Source: Quercus robur (lineage: Eukaryota > Streptophyta > Magnoliopsida > Fagales > Fagaceae). Taken from it: DNA of 64,000 nucleotides. The stretch lies in NCBI RefSeq assembly GCF_932294415.1, contig NC_065537.1:69434261-69498260 (forward strand), in the 5' to 3' direction. Made by a program: the position numbers and the translations under genes. The stretch's first letter is position 1. Each line of letters begins with the position of its first letter. The notes beneath the pieces were generated by a model. It saw only the letters and a list, made by a program, of their open reading frames with translations. It did not search any database and was not told where the DNA came from. Positions 32,201-42,778 of the stretch are shown here, piece by piece.

Positions 32201-33214
32201 CAAGGAGCAAAGGTACCAATGTTTGTGCACGACTTCTTCTCCCCATGAGTATTTTGTCCAAAGAAATAGAAAAGCTCTTTTTGACTTCAAAGGCTTCCTT
32301 TCCGACTTTTTCGGGTTTGACTTGGTGAATGATAGTATTGAACAGCGTTGGAAAACCGACCCCATCTCTGCGTGCCAAGCTCCTTTTTCTTTTTATTTTC
32401 TTCTAATTCAAATTCAATTCCTACGCTTGGTAGGGGCTAATATTTCAAATTCAATTTACCCTTTTCAATTTCAATTTTATGTAATGCTTTAAGCTTTTTC
32501 CAACAGAGGAACAAATTTAGAAATAAGATCCAATGAATAATTCTAAGTTTCTAATGATTTTATTAGGCTATTATAGATACTGATTAATGCTTCTTAGAAA
32601 ACCAAATAGAGTAAATTGTAAATTACACACATAAAGTTTGAAGATGATTTTATTTTTTCCTCTTAAAATTTGAATGTTTTGATTTAGTCCCCTAATGTTA
32701 CTTGTTGTTTTGATTGGAATCCTTCCATTTGTGCCCATACCGAAGTAAGCTCAAAACAAATTTGTTTTGGGTCCAGTAAATGCACATCCAATTAAACCAT
32801 GCCACCTTATTTAAAAAATACACATCATTAAATTAAAATAATTCAACATTTGTGGATTTACCTAAAAAGAAAAAAAAAACTAAAAACTTAAAATTTAAAA
32901 ACTTCATCTCTCTCCCTCTAGATTACTTTAGAGAGTAAATAAAGTAACTAGAGTAGTGATTAAATATTTAAATAAAGTTAGTTTGTTGCTGCTTGCTAGT
33001 TGCTAACAATTGGTTGAACATTCCATTTTGATTACCTTTATTTAGTGGTTGCTGACTTGTTGAATATTTATAAAAGTTAGTTAAGCGGTTGTCTTCAGCA
33101 TCTTTATATTAAGGCAAACGTTAACAAGCATTGTGCATTGCTTGTTAAGGTTAAAATAATATGGGTCTCACTTAATAAAAAATTGGATAATTTATTTTTT
33201 TTATTATTTTTTTT
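29241..33214. other. Intergenic; scattered tail homology, no gene
   Basis: Some blocks still match the RGA2 side, for example TTAGCTTGAAGCCTAGGCTGTAGGC at about 29978 (compare 57868) and CTAGCAGCTTTGCTAT at 30295 (compare 58137). The rest is AT-rich, with poly-A runs (30342-30367 and 31108-31123). A 115-codon frame at 32145-32492 has no recognisable domain and an overlapping antisense frame. Confidence 0.45.
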
Positions 33215-33370
33215 TGAGATAGAGTTTCAACCTATGGCGTCCACTTCTGATAATAGCTCTTTATTATCAGACAAAGACACTAATCTGTTTTTGGTGTAGG
33301 CGGGGATTGAACCCTAAATATCTTATTCAACTATCAGAAACTTTACCAGTTGAGCTAACTGTAACTCACA
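33215..33370 (-). mobile_element. tRNA-derived SINE (minus strand)
   Basis: On the minus strand: GTTAGCTCAACTGGTAAAG (box A type) near 33360-33341, then GGTTCAATCCCCGCC (box B type) near 33311, then a tRNA-unrelated body (TCTGATAATAAAGAGCTATTATCAGA) and an A-rich tail near 33215. It matches the plus-strand copy at 35480-35637 over its full length. Boxes A and B mark an internal Pol III promoter. It does not fold as a true tRNA and lacks the 3' acceptor half. Target duplication unclear. Confidence 0.8.
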
Positions 33371-34339
33371 AAAAAAAAAAAAAAAGGATAAATGGGAGAA
33401 AAATGACACAATATAAAGATGACTTTATAACCTATAAGGCTGTCAAAATACTGACATAAAGATAGGTTTAACTGACACCTTACAATGCATGTTAACACAA
33501 CCCTTATATTAAAAGAGACAAAAAAAAAAAAAAAATTGTTAGGGCCCACCTATTTACCTTTCGGTTACTCTCAAGTCTCAACCCCTCTATCTTTGATCAT
33601 GTCCAAGTACTCAACCATTCAAGTGAACTTGGTCGCAACATTGCTGAATTTGTCTTTGGAGACCATCAATAAGTTGTTGATCATTTGTTTGGGGTTTGCT
33701 ATTTGTTGAGATACAATCTTGATCATTTGTTTGGGGTTAAACAGCTATGGTTGGGATGCCCAAAAAATTCAGCTTTGTTTGGATGCCTAGAAAATGTTGT
33801 AAAAGAAAAAAAAAAAAAAAAACCCAAAATTTTATCGGTAGGATATATTAAACCCCACTCTTTTAAATGATATATTTGAAACCCTAGACTTTCATACCCT
33901 AACAAATTACACTCTCACATATGAAATATATATTTATGAATGTTTGGAATTTAACTAGTTCCATTTAAAAGTCTGCCTAAGGATAAAATTATGGATTTTT
34001 TTTTTTTTTTTTACTTTCCCTAAAAATAAACTACATATATTATAGTGTATGTAATTTTTAACTAAAATTATTTTAGTCTTTTAAGGTTTTTAATAAAAAT
34101 ATAATAATGAAAATGACATAGCATGATTTAATTGAACAAACTCTATGAAATAAAAAGCAGTAAAGCAGGTTTCTTTCTCAAAAAAAAAAAAAAAAAAAAT
34201 TGAACCAACCAAACACATATTAACACATTAGCATAGGCATCGACAAAAAAGATTCAGAGTCATAATGGTAAGGAACATTTGTTTTTTTTAATTTTTTTTG
34301 GGTAAAAAACTACAAGTAAAAGTACGAGGAAAGTGGTCA
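33371..34339. other. Intergenic, homopolymer-rich, no gene
   Basis: Poly-A and poly-T runs (33518-33535, 33808-33821, 33998-34012, 34180-34199) and a short direct repeat (TTGATCATTTGTTTGGGGTT at 33678 and 33719). Nothing coding is recognised. Confidence 0.45.
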
Positions 34340-34489
34340 ACAAGATTAGTAGATTACTCTAAAGTGTAAAGCATATAAATAGTGATGTAGCAATTATAAG
34401 CTGAAGATCACAACAAAGATTCTCTCATCACTTTCACCATTTCACAAACCCATCCGATCTTAATAATATTCCTGAAAGAAACAAAAACT
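34340..34489 (+). promoter_or_regulatory. RGA2 promoter and 5' leader
   Basis: A TATA-like CATATAAATA lies at 34373-34382, about 110 bp ahead of the ATG. The leader TTTCACAAACCCATC then TTCCTGAAAGAAACAAAAACT runs straight into ATGGCGGAAGG and parallels the RGA1 leader. TAGATTACTCTAAAGT upstream also occurs in remnant T1 (12762). The promoter looks intact although the gene is broken. Confidence 0.55.
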
Positions 34490-34635
34490 ATGGCGGAAGG
34501 AGCTTTATTCCACCTTGCCGGAAAAGTCCTTGAACTGCTGGGTTCCTACACTCTCCCAGAGGTCAAACTGGCCTTCGGTGTTCAAACTGAGATGGAAAAA
34601 CTAACCACAGTTTCCACAATCCAAGCTGTGATTCT

Positions 34636-34700
34636 CAGTGACGGACCTACAGTAGGGCAGAAAGGGGGGGGGGGGGGGGGGAGGGGGCATTGACCCCCCC

Positions 34701-34738
<38 letters not shown>

Positions 34739-35071
34739 GATATATATATGTAATCTGAAATGTTTAGATATTGACCCACACGAAAATAAATAAATATGGA
34801 CTGAAAGTATAACATCAATAACCGACAAAATCTCATCCAAAAAAGAAAGAAAGACAAATGTGTTGAAATGTTTAAGAAACACTTATTTTGTAACTTATTT
34901 TGTAAGTTATACTTTGTCAAAATGTTTATAATATCAAATGTTTAAGAAACACTTATTTTATATGTAGTATTTTGTTGAATATGAAATAGATGTTAGTTTT
35001 TTTATTTTCATTAAAAAAAAAAAGTTTTAAGCTTTGGCCCTCCCCCCGTTCGAATCCTGGTTCCGTCCCTG
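34636..35071. mobile_element. Non-autonomous hAT-like element in RGA2 exon
   Basis: A 436-bp element with inverted ends CAGTGACGGACC and, on the other strand, CAGGGACGGAACC. It is flanked by a perfect 8-bp duplication, GTGATTCT (34628-34635 and 35072-35079). Both the 8-bp duplication and the CAG-ACGGA ends fit the hAT superfamily. The interior has an 18-base G run (34664-34681) and a 31-base A run (34706-34736), and no transposase. It splits the CC-domain codons of RGA2 at the position of RGA1 residue 50. Confidence 0.92.
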
Positions 35072-35079
35072 GTGATTCT

Positions 35080-35197
35080 TGATGCATAAAAGTAGAGTTC
35101 TCATAATCATCAGATCAAAGATTGGCTCAGAAAGCTCAAAGATGTTCTCCATGATGCTGATGACTTGCTGGATGATTTCTCAACCCAAGTTTTGCGG
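35080..35197 (+). pseudogene. RGA2 CC-domain block between hAT and copia
   Basis: Continues the CC domain: HNHQIKDWLRKLKDVLHDADD-like sequence ending in FSTQVLR, matching RGA1 residues of about 51-89. Two stops, TAA (35087-35089) and TAG (35093-35095), stand where RGA1 has GAA and CAG. It ends in TGCGG (35193-35197), the copia target duplication. Confidence 0.9.
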
Positions 35198-35363
35198 TGT
35201 TAACGTGTATAATGTTGTGGGCTTTAGACCCAGTTAGATTACTTGTATAGCACACATTATTGTACTATACTCTTACTTGTACTGCACACATATTTACTTG
35301 TACCGCACACATATGCCTCCTATATAAAGACAGTCATGTATATTCTTTGATTATGAAATACAA
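35198..35363 (+). repeat. Copia 5' LTR, first part
   Basis: Starts TGTTAACGTGTATAATG and includes CCTCCTATATAAAGACAG (TATA box). It breaks off after GAAATACAA, where the Helitron begins. The rest of the LTR resumes at 39840. Confidence 0.95.
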
Positions 35364-35479
35364 CTAGCTTTTAACCCGCGCAATGCGCGGGATCATTTTA
35401 TATATTAATAAACTTTACATTCAATATAAACTTAGTTTTCATTCTTCCACTGCATGCATTCAAGTATATATGTTGCATT

Positions 35480-35637
35480 GATGTGGGTTCCAGTTAGCTC
35501 AACTGGTAAAGTCTCTGATGGTTGTATAAGAGATCTGGGGTTCAATCCCCGCCTACACCAAAAACTGATTGGTGTCTTGGTCTGATAATAAAGAGCTATT
35601 ATCAGGAGCGGATGCCATAGGTTAAAACTCTCTAAAA
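35480..35637 (+). mobile_element. tRNA-derived SINE with 18-bp target duplication
   Basis: Box A TAGCTCAACTGG at 35495-35506 and box B GGTTCAATCCC at 35539-35549, then the body with GTGTCTTGGTCTGATAATAA and a short A-rich tail. Flanked by a perfect 18-bp duplication, AAGTATATATGTTGCATT, at 35462-35479 and 35638-35655. Long target duplications and the internal Pol III promoter fit a SINE mobilised by LINE machinery. It inserted into the Helitron's sequence. Confidence 0.95.
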
Positions 35638-35655
35638 AAGTATATATGTTGCATT

Positions 35656-38600
35656 TATAATTTGTTCTGCTATTAAATTTCTGTGGCCAAGAATGCTTAG
35701 CTTCATTTAAAGTCACACATAACCAAGTATATATGAGTTGCATTTATAATTTTCCTCCTTTTTGGTTTGTTTTTGGAAATGAATTTTTTTAAAAAGATAA
35801 AAGAGGTGAAAACGATAACCTCTGTATAATTGTAAAAATGGTTTCATTAGAAGTAATAAAGTTATAAGAATTTGATATCATTATGTTTCTTTAAAAAAAA
35901 AAAAAGTGGAGAGGAGAAGAAATGGAAGGAAAAATTTAGATTGTTATATCTGTATATCTGAACCATGGCATACTGTTTCAGAAAACAAAGTGTCTTAATT
36001 TATCAAGATTGTGCTTTACTGCTTTAAAAATTTACCTTGATAATATGAAAAAACTGGTGAACCATATTTGACATCACTAGATTATAGTCATGATACAAAT
36101 TCTTATGCAAAATTCAATAATTATTATAAGGAAAATTTTGATGCATTCAAGCAGATATATAACTGATCCAAACAGCCACAATACAATTAAATACACTATA
36201 TTGTCGTAGTCGAAAAATTAAAATAACTAAAAACATAGTAATCAAAGATGAAATAAATCCATCCACTTTCAAGCTACAAATTCTCTCTCAAACTTTGATT
36301 TTGACAGTAAATCCTGAGTTTGGCATCAGAATGAAGCTGCAAACAAAGAAAAAAAGAAGTTCAATATTGTTTACCCAAGGAAGAAGAAAAAAAAAGAAAC
36401 CTGAAACTGGGAAAACAATTCCAAAGAATAGATTAAACAGTCTACACAATTCTTTGAAGTAATCCAATATTAAATCCTAATTTATGGAAGCACATCATCA
36501 CATAGGTATGGAAAAAAAAAAAAAAAAACTGTGTACATGTTATGTAATATTACCAATTGCATCACATTTGGTTCATAATTCATTTTATCCACCATGCTGA
36601 TATCTTCTAGACTTTATCCTTCTAAACTTTTGTTCATATTCATTGTTGATAAATGAATGAATCATTTATATTTATCACGATATGGGATGGGGAAAATCAA
36701 ACCCAAACATCACATATTAAGTCTAAGAGGGATTTCATCGAACATGTGGAATGCAATAAAAACAAATATGTAGAACAGTGCAATTTTTTATCTGCAGTCA
36801 AAGAAACCCAAAAATTCAAATCGAGTTCGATTTAGTAACATCATAGGTACAACAATAAACAACTAAACACATATTGTGGCCCAATTCATTGTCGAATAAC
36901 CCCGTCATTGAATTTTTTAAGTAGTACAGTGGTGGGAGAATGGCCTGACAGTGACAGTGGTCTTCAAATTTTTCTCTCTCTACTAAGCCAAAAAACTCAC
37001 AGACCCTCTCTCTCTAGCAATTATTCTAGAAGGCATAATAACCTTTTTTTCCTATGGTATGCCAAGGATCAAAATTTGTTCAATGAAAGATTAAAAAAAA
37101 AAAGCATTTTTGGAAATTTTGATAGTTGCAAAATGGGTTAGATTGTAAGAGATGCTATTGTTTCTTGATAAAAAAGGAGGGTTCTTTTCAATTTTTGAAG
37201 AGGGAAAATTGGTTTACGATTTTGGATTTTCTGTAAAGGAACATGCAAATGGAAAGAAAGTGGTCTGAATTTGGTAAACTACACAGAAAAAGTATCCAAA
37301 ACAGGAAAATTAACAACGTTATGCAGAACTTGTGTATACGGAGTTGCAGAAATGAAACAAAGAAAGCATGAAAAGGGGAAGAGTTTCCTTTTCTTTTGCC
37401 CATTTTTGTTGAACGAATGGAAACAGAGGATGATAAATTTTTTGTTGAGGTACAGCACCAAATTGATCCATGAAGATCTGAAGAGTAAAGACATACACAA
37501 AAAATAAATTGAACCCAAATATCCCCCCCCCCCCCCCCCCCCCCCCACAAAAAAAAAAACCAAATCTAAGATAGATAATTGATATTAAACACTGTCATAA
37601 ACCAAATTCCTTACTCAAAACCAAATCTAAGTCAAAACCTAAATTCAAGCCAATCTAACGAAAATACCCAGACCTAAAGCATATTTGACCCCAAATTTAA
37701 AGAACCGAAAAACAGAAGCCATACCAGTGGAGAGTATGGGTCAGATGGTGGTAGAGGCGTGACTATCTTCTTAGTTTTTTCCACTCTCCACTTTCTATTT
37801 TTGACTGGATTTCTCTCTGACGTTCGCTCTCTAGTTTCTGCCACAATTCTACATTCCCACATTTAGATTAAAAAGAACACTCCAATGCCATGGAAATAAA
37901 CTATAATTTATCTAATAACCCTTAATCTTCTCTAATGACCCAGATAGCAAGCCAAACAAATAAAAATCAAAACAAACAAAATACGAAACTGAAATTCATG
38001 AAAGCAAAGTAACAAAACCTAGAAACTGAAAATTCCTAATAATAATTCAATTAGAATTTGATACAAAACCCAGAAATAGAAAATTCCTAATAACAATTCA
38101 GTTAGAATTTGATCTTCTACGTTATTTCCCTGATTTCAACGAAATCCATAAATTGACAGCAAACATAATTGAAGACAATAGGATAAGTGATTAGTTGAAA
38201 ATTACCAAGAAAGAATGGTCTGATATCGAGAGTTCCTGGGAAAGGGGTTTTTCGTGCTTATGCTGAAGGCCGCTTCATCTTCCTTCATCCTCATAGAATG
38301 AAAAATGTCTCTGTATGAAATCAGAAAGTTTCAAAACACAATTTATCTCTCAATTTCTTATGCCCAATCGATGCGGTGTTCACCGTTCTGCCTCTTTCAC
38401 TGTTTCTTTCTCCGTGTCGCAGCCTCATCCTTTCTATATTTCATCGTCTTTCAATGGTTAGGGTTTTTGATTTTAAGAAAGACAGAGAGAACGGCTGAAT
38501 TTTTCGAAGGAAAAGGAGAATCAGAACGGAAGAAACTGTGTGTCTGCAGTTCTGGTGGTCGGAGTATGGCGAGGAGACTGGCGGAGGCAGGATCGCCTCT

Positions 38601-38800
38601 CTCTTTTTCTGATTCTTTCACTGTGTCTTCATCGCCTCTCTCTTTTCCTGTTTCGTTCTTCGTGTCTTCGTACACTCTCTCTCAATTTCATCACCTCTCT
38701 CTATTTCTATTTATGTGTACTCTTTAATTTTAGCCAGTTATTCTTTGTTATTTATAATGAGAGGATTTTAATTTATAATGAGAGGATTTTAAACAATATT
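35656..38800 (-). other. Helitron internal cargo, unidentified
   Basis: No recognised protein. On the minus strand a CT/GA-rich leader-like section (38735-38560), a donor-like site at about 38205 and an acceptor-like site at about 36337 suggest pieces of one transcript, possibly captured. A 140-codon plus-strand frame (38305-38727) is rich in Ser/Leu/Phe from the CT-rich tract and has no domain. A 24-base C run at 37523-37546 marks a region where base calls may be unreliable. Confidence 0.35.
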
Positions 38801-38818
38801 ATAGCATTACCAAACAAT

Positions 38819-39108
38819 GGGTGTGTTTGGATAGAACTTATTTTGCTGAAACTGAAAACTGAAAATATTGTAGTAAAATAATTTTTAATTGTGTGAATAG
38901 TACTGTGGGACCCATTTTTAATGAAAAAATTGATAAAAAATGAAATTTGTGGGTCCGTGTGCACTGTTCACTGCAGAAAGTCAGCATTTGCGGTTACTGT
39001 TCAATGAACAGTAACCGCAATACCCAAAACGCGTGAAAAAAAAAAAAAAAAAACAAAAAAAAAACAAAAACGCAGCAGGGAAACGTGGACGTGAATACAA
39101 ACACACAC
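38819..39108 (+). mobile_element. hAT-like MITE copy 2 (in Helitron)
   Basis: GTGTGTTTGGATAGAACTTA start, ACTGAAAACTGAAAATA, TGGGACCCATTTTTAATGAA, a 31-bp hairpin at 38989-39019 (CGGTTACTGTTC/GAACAGTAACCG), ACGCGTGAAAAA, and ATACAAACACAC at the end. Same family as copies 1 and 3. No ORF. Confidence 0.75.
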
Positions 39109-39116
39109 AATATATC

Positions 39117-39400
39117 GGGTGTGTTTGGATAGAACTTATTTTGCTGAAACTGAAAACTGAAAACTGAAAACACTGTAGCAAAATAATTTTTAAATGTGTA
39201 AATAGTATTGTGGGACCCATTTTTAGTGAAAAAGTTGATAAAAAGTGAAGTTTGTGGGACCGTGAACAGTGCATAAATACACTGTTCACCGGAGAATGGG
39301 TCAACCATTGCGGCTGAAAAGGCAAAAAAAAAAAAAAAAAAAAAAGAAAGGAAGGAGAAAACGCAGACACAGCAAATAAAAGTGCTATCCAAACTAGCAC
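39117..39400 (+). mobile_element. hAT-like MITE copy 3 (in Helitron)
   Basis: Follows copy 2 head to tail after eight bases, with the same GTGTGTTTGGATAGAACTTA start. It ends CTATCCAAACTAGCAC. The middle lacks the long hairpin of copy 2 (GTGAACAGTGCATAAATACA instead), so the two are separate subfamily members rather than a simple duplication. Confidence 0.72.
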
Positions 39401-39403
39401 ATC

Positions 39404-39705
39404 GTATCGCTTTTTAAAGAGTCCAAATCTTCTATCTCGTAATTTCTGCTCCACTATATACTCCACAAATAAAAACATGTTACATGTCCATCTAATTTAT
39501 TAAATGCTAAATTTATGTCTTCTATTATTTCAATTTCCTAAAATAAATAAATAAATAACCCATCATATTCAGGTAATTGAAATAATAAAAGGCACAAATT
39601 TAGCATTTAATAAATTAGATAGACATGTGGCATGTTTTTATTTGTGGAGTATATAATGGAGCAGAAAGTGTGGGATAGAAGATTTGGACTCCTTTTTAAA
39701 GTGAT
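39404..39705. repeat. 300-bp foldback near the Helitron 5' end
   Basis: Two arms of about 120-140 bp pair almost fully: AGTCCAAATCTTCTATC and TCTGCTCCACTATATACTCC on the left against GGAGTATATAATGGAGCAGA and GATAGAAGATTTGGACT on the right. The loop is about 50 bp around 39530-39580. No ORF. It may be a MITE or a long-hairpin source of small RNA. Confidence 0.85.
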
Positions 39706-39839
39706 ATCTGTCTGAATTTTAGATAGGTTCTGTCTAAAAAAGAATTTTAGATAGACAGTTATCCTATTTTTCAGCACCTTCTTAATTGTAGGAATTCACT
39801 TTCTCTTAACTTTTGCTATTATATATATATAGATATAGA

Positions 39840-39865
39840 TACTACAGAGTTTAGTATTTCTAACA
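39840..39865 (+). repeat. Copia 5' LTR, second part
   Basis: The last 26 bp of the 5' LTR, TACTACAGAG...TTTCTAACA, displaced 4.5 kb by the Helitron. Matches 44824-44849 apart from one base. Confidence 0.95.
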
Positions 39866-39878
39866 TGGTATCAGAGCC
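39866..39878 (+). other. Copia primer-binding site
   Basis: TGGTATCAGAGCC follows directly after the LTR end. This is the usual plant copia primer site, complementary to initiator methionine tRNA. Confidence 0.92.
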
Positions 39879-40499
39879 AATGCTTTGACTTTTTCTTAGC
39901 AGTCTTGTCTTTATTGGTGTTACTCCATTCTCAACATCGCTTCCGCCGTCACAATAGTTGCAATAGCCTCTTGCCGTTGAACCTTCAACGTCTTCCAGCC
40001 GTTGTCTTTGGGTTTTGGACTTGCAGCCACTGTCGTTGAGGAGTCCTACACCGCACAGACCACTGCACGTGTCATCATTGCAGTGAATATTGCCTCGATT
40101 ACATTTCTACAGGTATCACTGAGATCGTCCTGTGCTGATCTACATGTCGGTGGAAGCCTTGCAGTCATTGGAGACAGAGCGCGCCCTCACGCGGCGCCCA
40201 AAGCTTCTATGTCAAAGCCCACACGCCACACGCACCACACATGCCATCCTCAACTCTAGGTTGACGTCACCTGTGACGTCATCAGTGCCACGTCAACCCT
40301 AGCTTAAGTCAGCATCCAGTTATCTGCTAACGTCAGCACCACGTCATCTTGCTGACGTCATCTGTTGACTTTTGACTTTGATCGGGTTGTTGACTTTGAC
40401 CGTTAACTTTTCGTTGACTTTTACAGTCCAGGTTCTCTTTACCTAGTTTTTCACGTAGATTTCATTTTTGCAGTCTGTTTTTGCATATTATGTCTCTAA
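39879..40499 (+). other. Copia untranslated leader
   Basis: About 620 bp without a sustained frame, rich in CCACGTCA and TGACGTCA/GTTGACTTT repeats (40260-40420), leading to the gag start ATGGATAAAA at 40500. Repeats of this kind in the leader are common in plant copia elements. Confidence 0.7.
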
Positions 40500-41393
40500 A
40501 TGGATAAAAAAGATATTTTTCTTCCTCACCCCATCAATACTATATTAGAGGGGAATAAGAATTACTTATCTTGGTCTCAAGCTATGCACAGTTTTCTTAA
40601 GGGTCGCATGCTCTGGCATTATTGTACTGGTACAATCACTATTTCTGTCAAGGGAGCAAGAGAAGAAGATGCTGCTTTCCTTGGTCACATGATTGAATGA
40701 GATAGTCACAACCACATGATCCTTACATGAATTCGGAACACTTCCATTACTTCCATCTCTAATCTGTTGGGCAGCTTTGATGGGGCAAAATCAACATGGG
40801 ATTTGTTGGCCAAAAGGTACTCCACTACTCACGGATCTATGAAATATCAATTAGTGGTTGAATTGCATCAACTCAGGCAAGAACTAGGGCAATCCATCAA
40901 TGACTATTATGATCAGCTTTGCTTCATTTGGGACCAAATTGACATTTTTGATCCAACTTGGGTATGCTCAAAGGATGCTCAGCAATATGCTACCATTAGA
41001 GATGAATTTCACCTCTATGAATTCCTAATGTCACTTCATAAGGACTTTGAGCCCATTCGAGGTCAGCTTCTTAATCGCAGTCCTCCTCCTTCTCTTGATA
41101 CTGCTGTGAACGAGTTGGTTAAAGAAGAAGCTCGTCTTGCAACCCTTCAAGCCCAGAATAAGCTTAATGTTTTGGCAATTACTCCTTCTGCTCCACCCAT
41201 AGAGCAACCTCAGCAATCAGGTGATTCCTCTGGCTCTAGCAATCATCGCAAGCAGACCAACAAAAAGTTCTGCAACTATTGCAAGCGTCTTGGCCACACT
41301 ATTGAGACTTGTTACCGTCGCAACAAATCTATTGCTGCTATTGCTAATACCGAGCCTACTCCCCCGATGCCTTCCATTTCAGTTGAGTCCTAA
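40500..41393 (+). pseudogene. Copia gag (degraded)
   Basis: Capsid-type gag frame: MDKKDIFLPHPINTILEGN at the start, a NYLSWSQAM block, then SINDYYDQLCFIWDQID and a zinc knuckle CNYCKRLGHTIETC (41271-41312, CX2CX4HX4C). Stops in frame include TGA at 40698-40700, and TAA at 41391-41393 before protease. Gag packages the RNA in virus-like particles; this one can no longer do so as a single chain. Confidence 0.9.
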
Positions 41394-42778
41394 TCATCTG
41401 GATCCACTATCAACCTCTCCCCCACTGAACTACAGGAGATCATAGCTTAGGCTGTTCGTATGACTGGTAATGCATCTCTTTCCACTGCTTTCTCAGTTCT
41501 ACTCAGTAAGTCTCAAACTTGGCTTTTTGATTCTTCCTTTTGCAATCACATGACACCTCACTCGTCCTTATTCTCCAAACTTGACCTTGCATCACATCCT
41601 TTAAATATTCATATAGTTGATGGTTCCACCATGCATGGGAATAGTCTAGGTTTTATTTCGACCTCCAACCTCTCTGTTCTTGGAGTCTTCCATGTACCTG
41701 ACCTATCCTATAATTTGTGCTATGTGGGACAATTAGCTGAACTAGGTTATCGCCTTATTTTTTACTATTCTGGGTGTATTGTGCAGGATTTGAGGACGGG
41801 GCAAGAGCTTGGGACCGGTCCTAGAGTTAGGCGTATGTTTCTCGTGGACAATCTTCATCTTCTACCTGTTGCTCTTGTTTCTGTTGCTGCTGCAGTTGCT
41901 GTAGTTTCTTCCTTACCTTGTCTAGCACTTTAGCATTCTTGTCTTGGTCATGCACCATTTTCTCGGGTACAACAATTAGCTTCTAAGGGTCTATTGGGTT
42001 CTGTGTCCAAAGACAATTTTGATTGTACTTCATGTCAATTAGGAAAACAACCAACTTTGCCTTTCAATAACAGTGAATTCATTTCTAATAGTATTTTTGA
42101 GTTAATTCATTTTGATGTTTGGGGACCTTCTCCTGTTGCTAGTATTGGTGGATCTCAATATTTTGTTTTTTTATTGATGATTATTCTCGTTATAGTTGGA
42201 TCTTTCCTATGAAATCTCGTTTTGAAATTTTACCAATACACAGCGACTTTGCAAAAATGGTTGAAACACAATTCTCCAAACGTATCAAAACGTTTCGATT
42301 TGATAATACTCTTGATTATACTCAATATGTGTTTCAAGCTCTGTTACATTCCTAAGGCACTGTACATCATCTAACTTGTCCAGGTACCTCTTAGCAAAAT
42401 GGTCGAGTTGAAAGAAAGTTTTGTCATATTCTTGACACTGTTCGTACTCTTCTTCTTTTTGCCAAAGTTCTTGCCCCATTTTGGGGTGAAGCTGCTCTTC
42501 ATGCTGTTCATGCTATTAATTGCATTCCAAGCACTGTCATTCATAATTAGACTCCGTATGAGCATCTCTTTGGGTCATCCTCTAACTATCATCACCTTCG
42601 CTCCTTTGGATCTACTTATTTCGTTCTTCTTCAGCCTTATGAGCACAACAAACTTGAGCCTCGATCTAGACTTTGTTGTTTCCTTGGTTATGGCGAAACT
42701 CAAAAAGGGTATAGGTGTTATGATCCTGTCTCTCATTGTTTTCGTGTTTCTCGTAATGTTGTCTTTTGGGAAAACCGA
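41394..42778 (+). pseudogene. Copia protease and integrase region (degraded, frameshifted)
   Basis: Protease signature WLFDSS at about 41520, where copia proteases have a DSG-type motif. The pre-integrase zinc-binding block (LGHAPF...CTSCQLGK) runs to about 42050, with TAG at 41931-41933 in place of the usual Trp. The integrase core changes frame near the T run at 42160-42172. After it, IDDYSRYSW, FRFDNT and NGRVERK mark the catalytic D, D and E positions, with TAA at 42353-42355 and other stops. DNA strand transfer is therefore lost. Confidence 0.85.

Larger units (their letters stand above)
35364..39839 (-). mobile_element. 4.5-kb non-autonomous Helitron inside the copia 5' LTR
   Basis: On the minus strand the insert starts TCTATATCTATATATATA (from 39839) and ends with the hairpin CCCGCGCATTGCGCGGG, then TTAAAAGCTAG at 35364. 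A 5' TC, a 3' hairpin about 10 bases before CTAG, and insertion between A and T without target duplication are the Helitron hallmarks. The empty site is given exactly by the 3' LTR, where CAA and TACTACAG are adjacent. No Rep/helicase ORF was seen, so it is non-autonomous. It carries a SINE, two MITEs, a 24-base C run (37523-37546) and spliced-looking blocks on the minus strand (donor-like TTCTTG/GTAATTTTC at about 38205, acceptor-like TTTGCAG/CTTC at about 36337). These may be captured gene pieces, but I recognise no gene. Confidence 0.93.

Noticed and set aside
32145..32492. A 115-codon plus-strand frame between the SINE and the RGA1 tail
   Set aside because: No domain, no conserved neighbour, overlapping antisense frames of similar length, and no leader features. 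Probably chance.
35480..35560. A possible tRNA gene
   Set aside because: Has box A and box B, but no acceptor-stem pairing after box B, and the sequence continues into a SINE body with an A-rich tail and an 18-bp target duplication.
36290..38290. A captured gene on the Helitron minus strand
   Set aside because: Splice-like borders are present, but no exon gives a recognisable protein. Kept only as unidentified cargo.
38305..38727. A 140-codon frame in the Helitron
   Set aside because: Ser/Leu/Phe-rich because of the CT-rich tract. No domain and no support for a start.
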